From Hemerocallis citrina (lineage: Eukaryota > Streptophyta > Magnoliopsida > Asparagales > Asphodelaceae): a DNA stretch of 64,000 bases. The notes under the pieces were generated by a model. It did not search any database. It had not been told where the DNA came from and saw only the letters and a list, made by a program, of their open reading frames with translations. The DNA is taken from assembly GCA_017893485.1 (NCBI GenBank), contig CM030362.1:930001-994000 (forward strand), in the 5' to 3' direction. Position numbers and translations under genes: made by a program. This document shows positions 1 through 11,532 of this stretch, piece after piece (within the stretch, counting starts at the first letter, position 1; every line of letters starts with the position of its first letter).

Positions 1-1640
1 AATAAAAATATTGATTTTCATGTGTTGTGCACGTGCAAATTTTATGTGTATATTATTTATTTATTTTTATTTATAAAATTTCATTTTTAGTATGAACAAT
101 TATTTATCTTTATTTTTCTAAAAGCCTATTTCTAAAAGCCTAAAACACTATTTTTATTTGTTAGCCCACTTTAATAATTTTTTATTTTTATTCTTTTGGC
201 CCACAAGCCTAAGCCCACTAACTGTGAAGCCCACAAATTTAATAAATCAATTGAATGGTCACACTTGTCATGTAGAGACAAAGGGTGAACATTTTGATTA
301 ATTAAAATTGTACAACTTCTAAATAGGGATACTAGGTGACACGTGCAATGCACACTAGTTGGAGGTCGGGTATGGGCTTGGATGATGGGGAGTGTGGGTG
401 AGTGTGCATGGGTAGTTACTTTCTGTGTGGGTGGTTGTTACAACTTCCTCTCCTATCCTAGCCATTCATTCTATAACTATCCAATGAATCCTAGCCCTCC
501 AATCTATTTTAAAATTAGTATAAATACCCCCCCCCCCCCCCTCATACTTGTATTCTACACTAAAGCAACTATTGAAAGAAGAAATTATATAGGAGATATA
601 TATTAGTGTGAGTGTAAGTGTGAGTGTGTACCACTGGAGGCCGGACATCATCCCCACACTTGGAGCTCTCAGTTTGGTGGCAAGGAAGCAAGAAGGAGAT
701 CGTTGCATCGCAATCGAGGAGGAGAAGTCACTCTCTCGCATTCTAGGAGGCTCTAGGAGATTTCTTATTAGTTTTCTTCAAAAGGTGGGTGTTTCTCATG
801 ACTTCTAAAGTAGAAATCATGCTAGGGAATGAAATTAAATTGTTATTCTAGGCTACTAGTTGAAATGAAATGCATGCTTGCCTAATTAGAAGGGAATTGA
901 TAAATTGGCAAATGTGTGTTGTTTGATTACTATATTTATTAATTATGAGTAAAGTCAATGTTCTCTTTATTTCGAATGTTAGTATGCAAGATATGTCCTA
1001 AATGCGAATTGTGGATTAACTAGTAAAAGACTAGCATCATGTTTATGGATTAAAGTGCCAAAGTAGAATGGTATGTTAAAGATGAATTGATAGATAAATG
1101 TAATGAAATTACTCATTGCTATATATGCCATGTGAAAATTAGAATAAATGGAAAGAATGTATTTTTGGCAAACAAATAATCGAATGCTTCATGAGTAGAC
1201 TAGTTGATAAAAATAGAGGTTTTATTCACTTATAAAGATAATTTTTTTGTGTTCTAAAAATATCATAATTGTCAATGAGTAAGAAAAACATCATTATAGT
1301 GATTTTTGTGAAAAACTTTTTTTTTTTTGTTTTGGAGAAGTATGTGTTAGTTTTCAAATGTCGAAATAGTGTTCATAAAATACAAACTAAGGGTAAATAT
1401 ATGTTTTAAAGAGTTCAAAATACCCTTAAAAATACTGGTTACTGTAGAATTGAATGTAGTTTTATTCTGGATATTTTTGTTTTCAAAAAGAGAAGAAAAA
1501 GAACTAAAAACTTTTTTGAGAAATTGAAAACCAGTAGCACAGTCGACCGGCTATTGAAACAGTTGACTGCCCTCTTCATTTTTATTTTTGAGTTTAAAAA
1601 TCATCGCAGAACAGCCGACTGGCCATATGTGACAGTCGAC
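1..1640. other. Intergenic AT-rich DNA with no gene recognised
   Basis: No coding exon or RNA gene is recognisable. At about 330-356 there is a short GTGCAATGCAC hairpin directly followed by CTAGT, which resembles a Helitron 3' terminus read on the plus strand, but no matching 5' end was found. A homopolymer C run follows a TATA-like box near 519. Between about 1,540 and 1,650 there are four variants of the word CAGTCGACTG, the same word that fills the solo LTR at 24,384-26,009, so this end may be a remnant of that LTR family. Confidence 0.5.
519..526 (+). promoter_or_regulatory. Possible TATA box (TATAAATA)
   Basis: A perfect TATAAATA lies just upstream of a C run. About 260 bp downstream, near 785, is a GT-type splice donor context (AAAAG/GTGGGT). 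This could be a promoter and first exon of an unannotated transcript or an LTR remnant. No downstream exon was identified, so the call rests on the motif alone. Confidence 0.2.
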
Positions 1641-1650
1641 TTCTCTGATT

Positions 1651-3417
1651 ATTGCTAGGATGACATCCATCAAGTGCGATCGTCCTCTTTTGGAAGCACT
1701 GCTTGAAAGATAGAGGCCCGAGACACACTCATTTCACCTGCCAGTTGGGGAGATGACGGTCACTCTACAGGACGTTGCCATACTTACCGGGCTTCCAATC
1801 GATAGAGAGACAGTCACAGGATCAATGGACTTCGACCCAGTTTATATAGTGGAGGAGTACTTAGAGGTTGAAGTAGAAGCCGGTGCGATGAATGGAAAAT
1901 TTATCCGTTTAAAGTGGTTGAAGGACACGTTTAAAAATAGATTGAATGACGGTTCAACTGCAGCGGAGGTGGAGTGCTATTGTAGGGCGTACATTCTCAC
2001 GCTATTCGGCACCGTCTTGTTTCCAAATTCGACCGGAAATAGCATCTCATTGATGTTCTTGCCCTTAATCGCCGATCTAGGTAGGGTCAGCCGTTACAGT
2101 TGGGACAGTGCAGTACTTTCGTCACTATATCGGAGTCTGTGTTTGTGCAGTATAGGTTCGAACCAGATGAATGGGCCTCTGATTTTACTGCAGGTATGGA
2201 GTTGGGAGCGGATTCACGTAGGTCGGCCCATAGTACGGATCCAATCTCAACATTGGATTGTTCTTCCCGATGATATTGACATGCTACCTCCTATCTGTGT
2301 GTACTGGACAGGAAAACTGACATGGACAGCCAACCCCAACAGGTGCTTGACATACTACCGCGATGAGCTCGATAGGTTGGCAGCTGACTGTGTAGTGTGG
2401 TCCCCTTACACGGATGAGCGACTGATTCGACTGCCGCCTATTTGCACGTACAGGCGTGATTTGTGGCTCATGAAAGCACCGTTAATCAACTTTGGGGTTG
2501 TCGAGTTTTACTACCCCGATAGAGTGTTACGCCAGTTTGGTCTTCACCAAGGGATTCCAGTTGCCGCACCATTCAATGCCGAGATGCACAACATCACAGG
2601 AATGGGCCGTACCCCCGGTCACAATTGGGCCGCTTGCTTCTTCGAATACGTTCAGAGATGGAATGTTCACCATTTCCAAGAAGTTATCGGTGACATTCCA
2701 CCGTTTGACCTCTCGGTCCATGGGATGTACATGGCTTGGTACGGGAGAGTCACTAGACGTTTCATTTCTCTAACGTTGCAGACTCCTGCTGGAGTTGCAG
2801 TCCCGATCCGTCGACCAGGGACCGAACCAGCAGATCAACATTCCGTTAAGTTGCCGATGTACCAACCAAAGGGATCCACTGTTCGGAATTTTGTAAGTTT
2901 TTAAGTTTCATTTTAAATTGTTAAAATTTATATATAAATTTGTTTTCATATATGTATGTGTATTTCTAAGTAACCTAATCATTCAACTTTTCATGTTTCT
3001 CAGTTGGTCCAGACTTGGTCCCTTGCAAAGAAATGTGCAACTATGTTGAATAGCAACATCGCCGATCAGGCGAAGGATACCTTACGGGAGATGTTATCGT
3101 GTTGCCGTGCACAAGCTGATCTTGTGGGGGAGGGCGCAACATTAGATGCAATACTAAGGACCCCTACACATCGAACTAGTGGCCGTACTGGTATTCGACG
3201 AAAGAGAGTTGTTCAAAGGCCCCCACCTCAACCTCAAAGCGATTCAGAGTACGAAGAACAAGCAGGACCTGAGATTGAAGGGGATGATATACAACAAGAA
3301 GTTGGGGGTGAGATTCAAGAAGAGGAAGACATCTCGTTGTCCGCACTAACACAGGCAACTCCACAACGTGGTAGACGACAACGAAGACCCACCAACTTCT
3401 ACACACCTAACCCTTGA
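1651..3417 (+). pseudogene. Plant mobile domain (PMD/MAIN-like) protein, interrupted
   Basis: Homology begins near 1,651 (IARMTSIKCDRPLL) and runs in one frame to the exon end at 2,892. A GTAAGT donor and a TTTCTCAG acceptor remove 2,893-3,003, and exon 2 (3,004-3,417) finishes with TGA. The TVTLQDVAILTGLPID motif is the hallmark of the plant mobile domain (aminotransferase-like, PF10536), found in MAIN-like proteins and in transposon-borne genes. The exon 2 tail is low-complexity and acidic, with a basic end. An in-frame TAG at about 1,711-1,713 sits where family members have Trp (ERW/RPETH), so only the part from the Met at 1,753 is open. Role: MAIN-type proteins act in silencing and genome stability, while transposon-borne copies have no known role. 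I see no terminal repeats that would prove transposon origin. The broken N-terminus makes a pseudogene most likely; a shorter product from 1,753 is the alternative. Confidence 0.7.
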
Positions 3418-3419
3418 CT

Positions 3420-4260
3420 TTTGATGTTATGTAGATGTTAGTTTGTCGTAATATTTTTTGAATTTGGTAGGTATTGTAATATTTTTAGTTAGTTTGATTT
3501 TGTAGTTTTTTTTAAATATTCTTGTGTTTGTGAAGAAGTTATTAATATTGTTGATGTGGTTGTGAAGATGATATTAACAACATTGTTGATGTGGTTGAGA
3601 TGTGGTTGTGAAGAAGATGTGGTTGTGAAGATGATGTGCTTGTGGTTGTGGAAGAATGCAAAATTGGTTTGTGAGTTCAAATTTGTGTTACTGAAGATAA
3701 AATTTGTGTTGTGCTTTTGGTTACTGAAGATGAAAAGTTTGAGTTGCTGAAGATGAAAAGTTTGAGTTCAAATTTGTGTTGTGCTTTTGGTTGAGTTCAA
3801 ATCAGTTGTAGGTTGTGAAGATGATGTGGTTGATGTGGTTGTGGAAGTTGATGTGGTTGTGTAAGTTATAGAATGCAAAATTGAGAAGTTGATGTGGTTG
3901 AAGAAGAGTATATTTGTAAAGGGAAATGATTTGAAAGATGTTATATCTGGCTGTAGCAAAAAATCAATCAGCATCAAGACTCGGTCTTTCAAATACCGCT
4001 GTCATTTTAACTAGACTCGGTCTTTATTGCTGATTACAAACTTTGGCTATCAGACTTAACACTCGGTCTTTCAAAGACCGAGTCTAGTTATATTTAGCTC
4101 GGTCTTTGAAAGACCGAGTCTTGAGTTCAATCTCTTCTAGAGACCAAGCAACTCTTTGGAAATGATTGAACATCACAGTCGGTCTTTCAAAGACCGAGCT
4201 AAATATAACTAGACTCGGTCTTTGGAAAAGATCGAACATCACAGTCTTCACTCAAAATGA
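3420..4260. repeat. Low-complexity tract, then palindromic-word array
   Basis: From 3,530 to 3,910 the DNA is built from variants of GATGTGGTTGTGAAGATG, a purine/T-biased slippage tract. From 3,980 to 4,230 the word ACTCGGTCTTT and its complement AAAGACCGAGT alternate. A 35-bp segment at 4,073-4,107 is the exact reverse complement of 4,189-4,223, separated by 81 bp, and imperfect pairing extends outward on both sides. The transcript could fold into a long hairpin. Palindromic subterminal words are known in CACTA elements, but I see no CACTA terminal repeat here. No coding potential was seen. Confidence 0.7.
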
Positions 4261-4471
4261 AAAAAATTTTACAGATTGAAGACTCTCTCTCTCTGAGGTC
4301 AGGCGAAGAGATATTTGGGACGAAATTCCCAAAATAACCCTCCGTTGATCAATTAAAACGGGTTATGGGGAGCTCGATCTGAGCCGCCGATCACGATCAT
4401 TAGCGATCCAACGGCTCAGATTGGTGTTTTCCAACCCGTGAAAACTAGACCCGTTTTCAATGGAGCATTTC

Positions 4472-4564
<93 letters not shown>
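4472..4564. repeat. (TA)n/(GA)n microsatellite
   Basis: A TA dinucleotide run of about 45 bp passes directly into a GA run of about 45 bp. The same TA/GA junction occurs inside the Helitron copies at about 5,070-5,098 and 63,666-63,722, so it is a variable internal part of that family rather than an independent locus. Confidence 0.85.
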
Positions 4565-4567
<3 letters not shown>

Positions 4568-4728
4568 TTAAATAAATAAATGAGTTGTTTGGGGGGGGAT
4601 TTGAATTTGAGTTTTGGAGGGAAACTTTGGGGAGAAAATGTGTTTTATGATGTTAGATCTGGGCCTTTGATTTTGGGGGGACTGGAAGAGAGCCACTTGA
4701 TAGCTTTCTTTGTATTTTATTATATAGA
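4474..4728 (-). mobile_element. Non-autonomous Helitron, 5' fragment (copy B)
   Basis: Read on the minus strand it begins TCTATATAATAAAA and continues with the family sequence (AAAGAAAGCTATCAAGTGG) down to the TA/GA microsatellite, where similarity ends. No 3' hairpin or CTAG end was found. Its first base directly abuts the CTAG 3' end of the neighbouring copy, giving a head-to-tail pair. Confidence 0.65.
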
Positions 4729-5066
4729 CTAGACTTGCCCATGGGCACGTGCCTACGGCACGTCTTCGGAACGATACAGCATATGAAAGTCTTGTAAACA
4801 ATAAAACAACAATTATGTAGCTCAAGTTTGAATAGTAAAACAATCATTAGTTGTAAATAAAAGTCCATATTTCCATTAGTATATGTTGAAAAATAATTAT
4901 AAACATGGGTGTAAAATCCAACTTCATAGAACTTTGAGTGTGGAAAATGATGAAATTTAACTGTTGATAAAATATTTGCTATTTTCAATATAACATTAGC
5001 AATAAAAAAATGGATAAAAAATCTAAAAATTTATAAACCCTAAATCTGAAAATATAAATTTTTGAG

Positions 5067-5098
<32 letters not shown>

Positions 5099-5329
5099 AG
5101 GTGAAATAAATAAATAAAGAAGTTGTTTTGGGGGATTTGAATTTGAGTTTTGGGGGAGAGAGAGGAGAAATAAATAAATAAAGTTGTTGTTTTGGGGGAT
5201 TTGAATTTGAGTTTTGGGATGAAACTTTTAGGAGGAAAAATATGTTTTGTGATGTAAGATTGGACCATTGATTTTAATTCTGTTGAATGAGAGTCGCTTG
5301 ATAGCTTTCTTTGTGTTTTATTATATAGA
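4729..5329 (-). mobile_element. Non-autonomous Helitron, complete (copy A, 601 bp)
   Basis: On the minus strand it starts with TC (TCTATATAATAAAACACAAA) and ends with a GC-rich hairpin (CGTGCC-GTA-GGCACG) followed by CTAG. It sits between a host A and a T, the standard Helitron insertion rule, and has no target duplication or inverted repeats. Two other full-length copies of the same family lie at 57,027-57,597 and 63,500-63,934. It has no coding capacity, so it would depend on a Rep/helicase supplied elsewhere. Confidence 0.8.
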
Positions 5330-5381
5330 TATATAATAAAATAAATTTGACTTGAACTATAGCAAGAATATTGATCTATTA

Positions 5382-6079
5382 GAGCATCCACAGTCGTTTG
5401 CTATTTTTGCCAAATTCCCATTTTATGATAAACGAAGGTCTGCAGTCGTTTTGCTATTTTGCCATATTTTGGCAAAATCGCTGCCGTCGATTCTCAAATT
5501 TGAGAAACGAAATGAAGGTTATCAAATTATAGGGGACGGAACATATTTTTCCGTCCTAGTTTTTTAAAAAAATTTAATCTCATCAGACGAAACAAGTTGT
5601 TTCGTCTCGAATTTTTTATATTTTTATTTATTTTTAAAAATATCAGACGGAACAACATGTTCCGTCTCAATTTAAAATAAAAAAAATAATTTAAAAAAAG
5701 GCGGGGGACGGGACATGTCTCGTACGATCACAAACGGGACATGTTGTCCCGATTGTTGGCAAGATGTGGCTTTCAAGGTTAATTAACTATAAGCACTAAT
5801 TAATTAAGTATTAGTATTATTTTAGTATTATTTTAATAACTAATTAATTAAGTAATAATTAATTAATAATTAACTATCTTAAAATTTTGGAGAAACGGAA
5901 CGACATGTTCCGTCCCACGCAAAAAAAAAAAATTAAAAATTTTGAGGGGCGCGACAACATGTTTCGTCTGGTTATTTTTTGAGAAATTTTTAGCAAACAA
6001 CCACTGCAGACTTTTCTCCTATATTCTATTTCTATTTTTGTCATTTTCTCACATATAAGAAACACCATTGTGGATGCTC
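5382..6079. mobile_element. TTA-flanked MITE-like element carrying a palindrome array (698 bp)
   Basis: The ends are inverted copies of GAGCATCCACA, and both sides carry the trinucleotide TTA (5,379-5,381 and 6,080-6,082). A TTA duplication is the signature of PIF/Harbinger (Tourist-like) elements. The interior holds about seven diverged palindromes of the type GACGGAACA...TGTTCCGTC, around 5,530, 5,583, 5,642, 5,703, 5,736, 5,893 and 5,945. No transposase reading frame is present. Confidence 0.65.
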
Positions 6080-6363
6080 TTACACCATATAATGTGATGT
6101 TTAAAGCCATATAATGTGATGTTTAAAGCCATGAGCATTACAATGTACTGTCTTGCTAGTGAAATGATTACAATCAACTGTTTTGCTTTTGTTAGATGAC
6201 AATGAAGAAAAATACTAGGAAAACAAGATAAAATATATCAAATTCGACTTCAGACCGTCAAATGGAGGGGAAGAGAAAACACCCAGGTTTCCAATCCTTT
6301 AGGAAACCTGATTTTGGTTCCAGGTAAACCTGGCTAGCCTAAAAACAGATGCTCCCTCTCATT

Positions 6364-8431
6364 TTAGGTAGTGTCTCTTGCAATCGCCTTCATTCTCTGC
6401 AAAGATTGATCCAAAAAAGAAAGCAATTGATTAATAGATTCAGGAATTAGTGAAATTGTTGTCATTTGTAAACAAAGGATTGTGACTAAAAATCTATCTA
6501 TACAATATATTATGGTAAAACCACTTTTGATTTAGGATTTTTTTCTTTTCTTTTTTAAATAAAAAAATAAGAGCAAATATAGGAGGCAACCTTCTACTCT
6601 TTCGAACTAGAATCATGTTCCGTAATCAAATTTCAAAAATCGTGCACTAGATATTATTAGATGAATTTCTTTAAAATAGTTTACTTATTTCTTATTTATG
6701 AAATTTTTTATGCAATATATGCACAGAATTATACTATATATATATAGATAGCTCAGAAAACTAATGATGATCGAAAAAACTAATTAATTATAAACACAAC
6801 AGAAGTATTCATACCTTGTCTTGGAAGTCTCTAATGGCATGAACAAGTAATTTGTCTCCTGTTAACTGTCGGACCCTTTGTACAAACTGCTGCCGGCTTA
6901 TTTTTCTTTCCTGCAAATTAATCACATATATAAATTTTTTTATTTTTTATTTTATTTTATTTTACAAGAATCTAATCTTAAAGTACATAATTTTAAAATT
7001 TGAAAGATAAATTAAATTAAATTAAAATTAAATTTACAGCCTTAATTAATTAAGCTTACCAAGAAATCAGTATGAGACCTCCTTATCAAGCACGTAGCTG
7101 AAGGAGATAAATACTTTGACAGTCTACATAATAAAGCAGTGAAAGGCATCCATGGCGATGAAGGCTGTCTAGTAGGTTCTCTCTGGATTAATCCTAACAA
7201 GTAACAAATTAATGTTCAAAATTAACCACACACAATTTATTAGTCATTTTATTTTATTTTGGTAAATAAAATTCAGATAAAAGCTAGCTAGCTAGCTACC
7301 TTGTGGCGAATGGAAATAATTATCCAATTTGACAGTAAGGGCATAGAGGGGAAGAATATTAGTCTTCACATCAGGGTACCATACAATATACTTGGAAGGA
7401 GATTGTAGATTATCTACACCCGAATCGAAATTTTCACAACTCGGGCCACATTGCTTCGAACCAGGAGGAATCACTTCACTCCTTCCCAAAATCACTCGAC
7501 AAACTACTACATGTCTCAATCCATCCTCATCGACTGGTGATGACACAAGGCTGCAATTAAATTTTTACATTAATATATAATTATTACTGTAATGTAAAAA
7601 AATATTGTGTCACCTAGCTAATAAGATTGTAAAGAGAAACAAGATTGTAGAAAAGGTTGTAGGCGTAGCATATATTACTCAATTTCAATAGCAACCAGCA
7701 AGTTTACCGAGTGCTAGCTTATACCTATTGATCAGTTGAATAAAGGTACTAATTGTACTTTCTTGCAGTATTAATTATGGTTCTTAATTAAGCTAATTAA
7801 AAGGAAATACTATTGAACATCGATCAAAAAAACACACACACACAAGTTGGGAGAAAATATATATAATATACCTTTGGCAAGCTGAGCGATCTGGATAGAG
7901 ATAGAGGCCAAACCCAAAGGACCCAGTACTATCTTCTTCTTCTTCTTCTTCTTCTTGTTCAGGCTTTCCAGAAACACGAAATCCGTTAGTAATGATCTTT
8001 AGAGACTCATCTTTCGAAGTTGCATACCAGTAGGCATGCATCACATTTGCATTCCCTTGGCACTTATCTTCCATGGCCTTGAGGAACATCCTAAAAGAAT
8101 TGACCTGAGCCTTCTTCATTGCTGAATAGTGAAGGTTCCGATGGGCAGCAACAACAACAGTAGTGTAATTCTTCGAAAGGGAAAGGGAGCCTATGCTCAG
8201 ATAAAACCGATGCTTTAACAGGGCATATTCGTTGCTTTCTTCGTGCAACCTAATAAGCATCCCCCCGCCACCATTACTACTACTACTACTACTACTTTCA
8301 TCATGGAATGTTAATCTATCAGCTGGAATTGCACCGTCTATGACGTCACTCCCAGCATCATCCGAGCAACTGCTACTGAAATCAGTTTCCTCCTCCTCCT
8401 CTTCATCCATCCTGCAGGAACTTTCCTCCAT
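6364..8431 (-). CDS. SRO-family (RCD1-like) protein, PARP-like plus RST domains
   Basis: There are five exons on the minus strand: 8431-7872, 7550-7300, 7193-7060, 6910-6815 and 6396-6364. All have GT-AG junctions and consistent phase, giving 357 residues. Residues 1-60 are Glu/Ser-rich and acidic. The PARP-like fold spans roughly 65-260, with HVVVCRVILGRSEVIPPGS and the YIVWYPDVKTNILPLYAL strand typical of SRO proteins. The RST domain spans about 280-345 (SPWMPFTALLCRLSKYLSP, then QQFVQRVRQLTGDKLLV). There is no WWE domain, so it belongs with the short SRO2-SRO5 type. Family members usually lack the PARP catalytic triad and act as nuclear adaptor proteins in stress responses, with RST binding transcription factors such as DREB2A. 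I chose the Met at 8,431 because upstream frames hold no SRO similarity. Exon 1 has GAA and AGT repeats that could vary in length. The paralogue number is not resolved. Confidence 0.85.
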
Positions 8432-9907
8432 TTTGATGATGATATCTCACAGCCGCTGGCCACCTGGTTAACAAAATTCACCAGCAAAATGATCGAAATA
8501 TTTAATGAGATACTACTCCATGTCGATCAGTACGTAGCAGACAAGCGCAAAGGGTAATGACAATACGTAGGTACAAAATATATATATACTCATATGAATT
8601 GAATAGCCAACATATATAGTACGTACGTGATCTGGATTCAGTACTACTACTACTACTACAACAACTCTTGTGTAGTCGAAAACAAACATGAGTTGTTAGA
8701 TTCTCCGAGGTTTGATTATAACTGCTACTCTTGTAGTCGAGATGGAGATCGAGTTCACATAATATAATTAACTAAGAATTAACGAAATTGAATCTGACTT
8801 AAAAATGATAATAAACAGAAAGGACATACCTTACAGATCAGAAGAAAAGCTAGCTTGATCAAAACAATATATAGCGCAATCTTGAAAACTATTTCTAATT
8901 AAAATAAATAAATAAAAATTTTTTTTTAAAAAAAATTGGATTTGGTTTGATGTTTTGAGTTCTTTTAGGAAACTACAAGAAGGAAAGAAACAAAGGGAGG
9001 GAGGAGTCGGTTATATAGTACTAGTATATGATAGTGTACATAATACCGGAGACGATTAGACGAACCGTGAACCGCCTCATGTATATTGCGCCGATAGAAT
9101 TAAATTTGTACCTCTTTAAATTACTATATTACCCCTCATTCATTGAATATACCACTCCATCGATACTTGGTGCGCAAGCAATTAATTAGTTGGACGGTCG
9201 AGATCTTCTGATCGTGTCCGGATTCGACTAGGAAAGTTGGTGGGCGGATCCGTCTTTTACTAGGGTTGATGGTTTGTTTACGCAAACGGTTTATTTTGGG
9301 TTTGGTTTGTTTGTCTTGGGAAGTAAGAAAACAAGGAATAGCAAAAAGGCTTTTTTTTTTAATTATATGCCTTTTCCCCCAAACTTTCTCAGCCACAAAA
9401 AAAAAAAAAAAAAGCAAACTACACTCGCTATGCTTTCATGCCAAGTACAAAATAATTAAGCTTGTAACTGAAAATAACAAATTTAGTTGTTGAGTTTCGC
9501 AGTAAATTTGACAAATGTCATCTTTTTTTAAATAGTTTTGAAAAAAAAAAAGAAGCATAGTTTTTTAAAAAAATATCCAAAGAGCCAGTAATTACCATCT
9601 AACTACAGTATTCATTACATTAATCTGCATTTTGCACTGATTAAAAAGGACTTGATTCCAAAATCTACTGATTCAGTTAATGCAGAAATAGAGGAATTCG
9701 TAGTCTATAATACACGTGCAATTTATGTGTATAATAAGAGTCTTCGTATACACTTGCAGGAAATTGATTGGCTCGTACGTTGTTTCGATGCACATACTAC
9801 ATAGTATCTTCAGTCTGTGGGGGCTCACAATTAAACAAAGCTTATCCTCTATTTGCCTTATTCCTTATTCATCTTCATATATTAAACCCTTTCATCTCAT
9901 TTTCCTT

Positions 9908-9962
<55 letters not shown>

Positions 9963-11532
9963 TCTTGTTATTTTCTTTTTCAACAATTTTTATGTAATTG
10001 ACGAAGGTCATAACTACTAATGGATCATTTTCCATAGGATCATTTTCCAAGTTTAAATTTGGCAGACACTTGTATCACAAGTAATAAAACTGATATCATC
10101 CTTTTTATGTTTAAGTGTATGACAAGTATTTATTTGCATGTATCTCGTCCTTTTCAATAATACATTACTTCAAGGTTTAGAGAATATCTAATATTTAAGT
10201 AAACTTGATCCCCAAGTCAAATAAATTTTTCATAGTAAATTAGAGGAATTATTCTCAAATAACATCTTAAGATTTTTACAATAATTAATATCGATTGTGT
10301 ATCTACCGATATATCCCAATGAGCTCGATGTTCAGTCAAGTCGGTCAATTGAATTATAAATATCTAGACGTACGACTGGAATGTGTATCTAGGGTACGCT
10401 CATTGGCTTGGCCAACATATATATGTATATGCCCTCAATTTCCACCTTTTTCATTATAAAAAGAGAAACATATGCAATGCCCTAAAGTGAATATTTGTGG
10501 ACAAATTTGTGATACGTCATCTCCTTGTATGAGCATCCTACTCGTCCAACAACGATCTTTGCCCAAGCACTCTCTTCAGTCTAATGCAAAAGGAATTGAG
10601 AAATTTTGTTCAATATATTGTAGAAAATTTCGATAGTATCGATAGGACTTCAAAATTGTAAATTTGGAAATTACTGGGATGGATTTGGTTTCCTATATAT
10701 ACATTTTTGACAATTTTGTCTTCATATTTATATATTCACTTGGTTCATACCACTAATTTGTGATGGAAATTAAGGACGTCGCCTAATCGATCATATACTC
10801 AGTATAAAGTGCTCTAATAATCGTGATTAGACATTAGAAACACCAGCAGCCCCACCCTCCTCCTATTTATCCCATCAAGCTGTCTGCCAACATCTGATCG
10901 ATCAACTAGCTCCATCCATCTTTTAGTTTTTTTTTCCCCTTAATTTCTTGTAAAGCAAAAGTATTATTCTTACTCTGTAAAGTTGAGAAGATAAAAGAGA
11001 CTGAATTAGATATATAGATGCACAGAGTTGTTAATCTCTCAACAACCGAACAAAAACATAACAAAAATTAATTAAGTTGATTAATTATTCTTCGACAAAT
11101 TAAGCAAAAATAATATGGCATGGATATAATATTACAAAAGTTTGGGAGTGCTGATGTAAATAAACAAAAAAAATTCTAAAAATTATTTAATTTTTTGGCC
11201 AAGGAAGGGCGATATAACCAATGATTTCCCCTTGCCAACAGCATCTCCGATGAGATCCGACGTGGGAGAGAGGAAAAGTTGCAAACTATATATGAGGTAG
11301 GATCAACTTAGCTAGCTTGCTGCGCGCTTGGTAAATTATGAGCCCTTGCTTCATGACTAAGCTTAATTAGCATTTGAAGAAGAAGAAGCAGTACTCAGTT
11401 GGCTACGCACGTTCATAAACTAGCTAGATGACTAACTCTCCAGAAAGGGGTTGAGTTGCTCTCATTTATCCGGGTGACAAGGCTTAAGGAATTATCACAA
11501 GCTAGCGACGTACAGAGCTAGCTAGCTAGCGC
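8432..11532. other. Intergenic DNA upstream of the SRO gene
   Basis: The first 500 bp probably hold the SRO promoter and 5' UTR on the minus strand, but no TATA box stands out. The remainder has A/T homopolymers, a CT/TA microsatellite at about 9,911-9,960 and GCTAGCTAGC runs near 11,520. No conserved reading frame, RNA gene or element ends were recognised. Confidence 0.5.

Noticed and set aside
3980..4230. tRNA or other structural RNA gene from the inverted repeats
   Set aside because: No cloverleaf, anticodon or A/B box was found. The pairing is explained by repeated self-complementary words.
5530..5975. CRISPR-like spaced repeats
   Set aside because: The words are palindromic, variable and irregularly spaced within a transposon of a plant nuclear genome. 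No cas genes are present.
8232..8471. A plus-strand 79-codon frame over the SRO start
   Set aside because: It is the complement of the Glu/Ser repeats of SRO exon 1.
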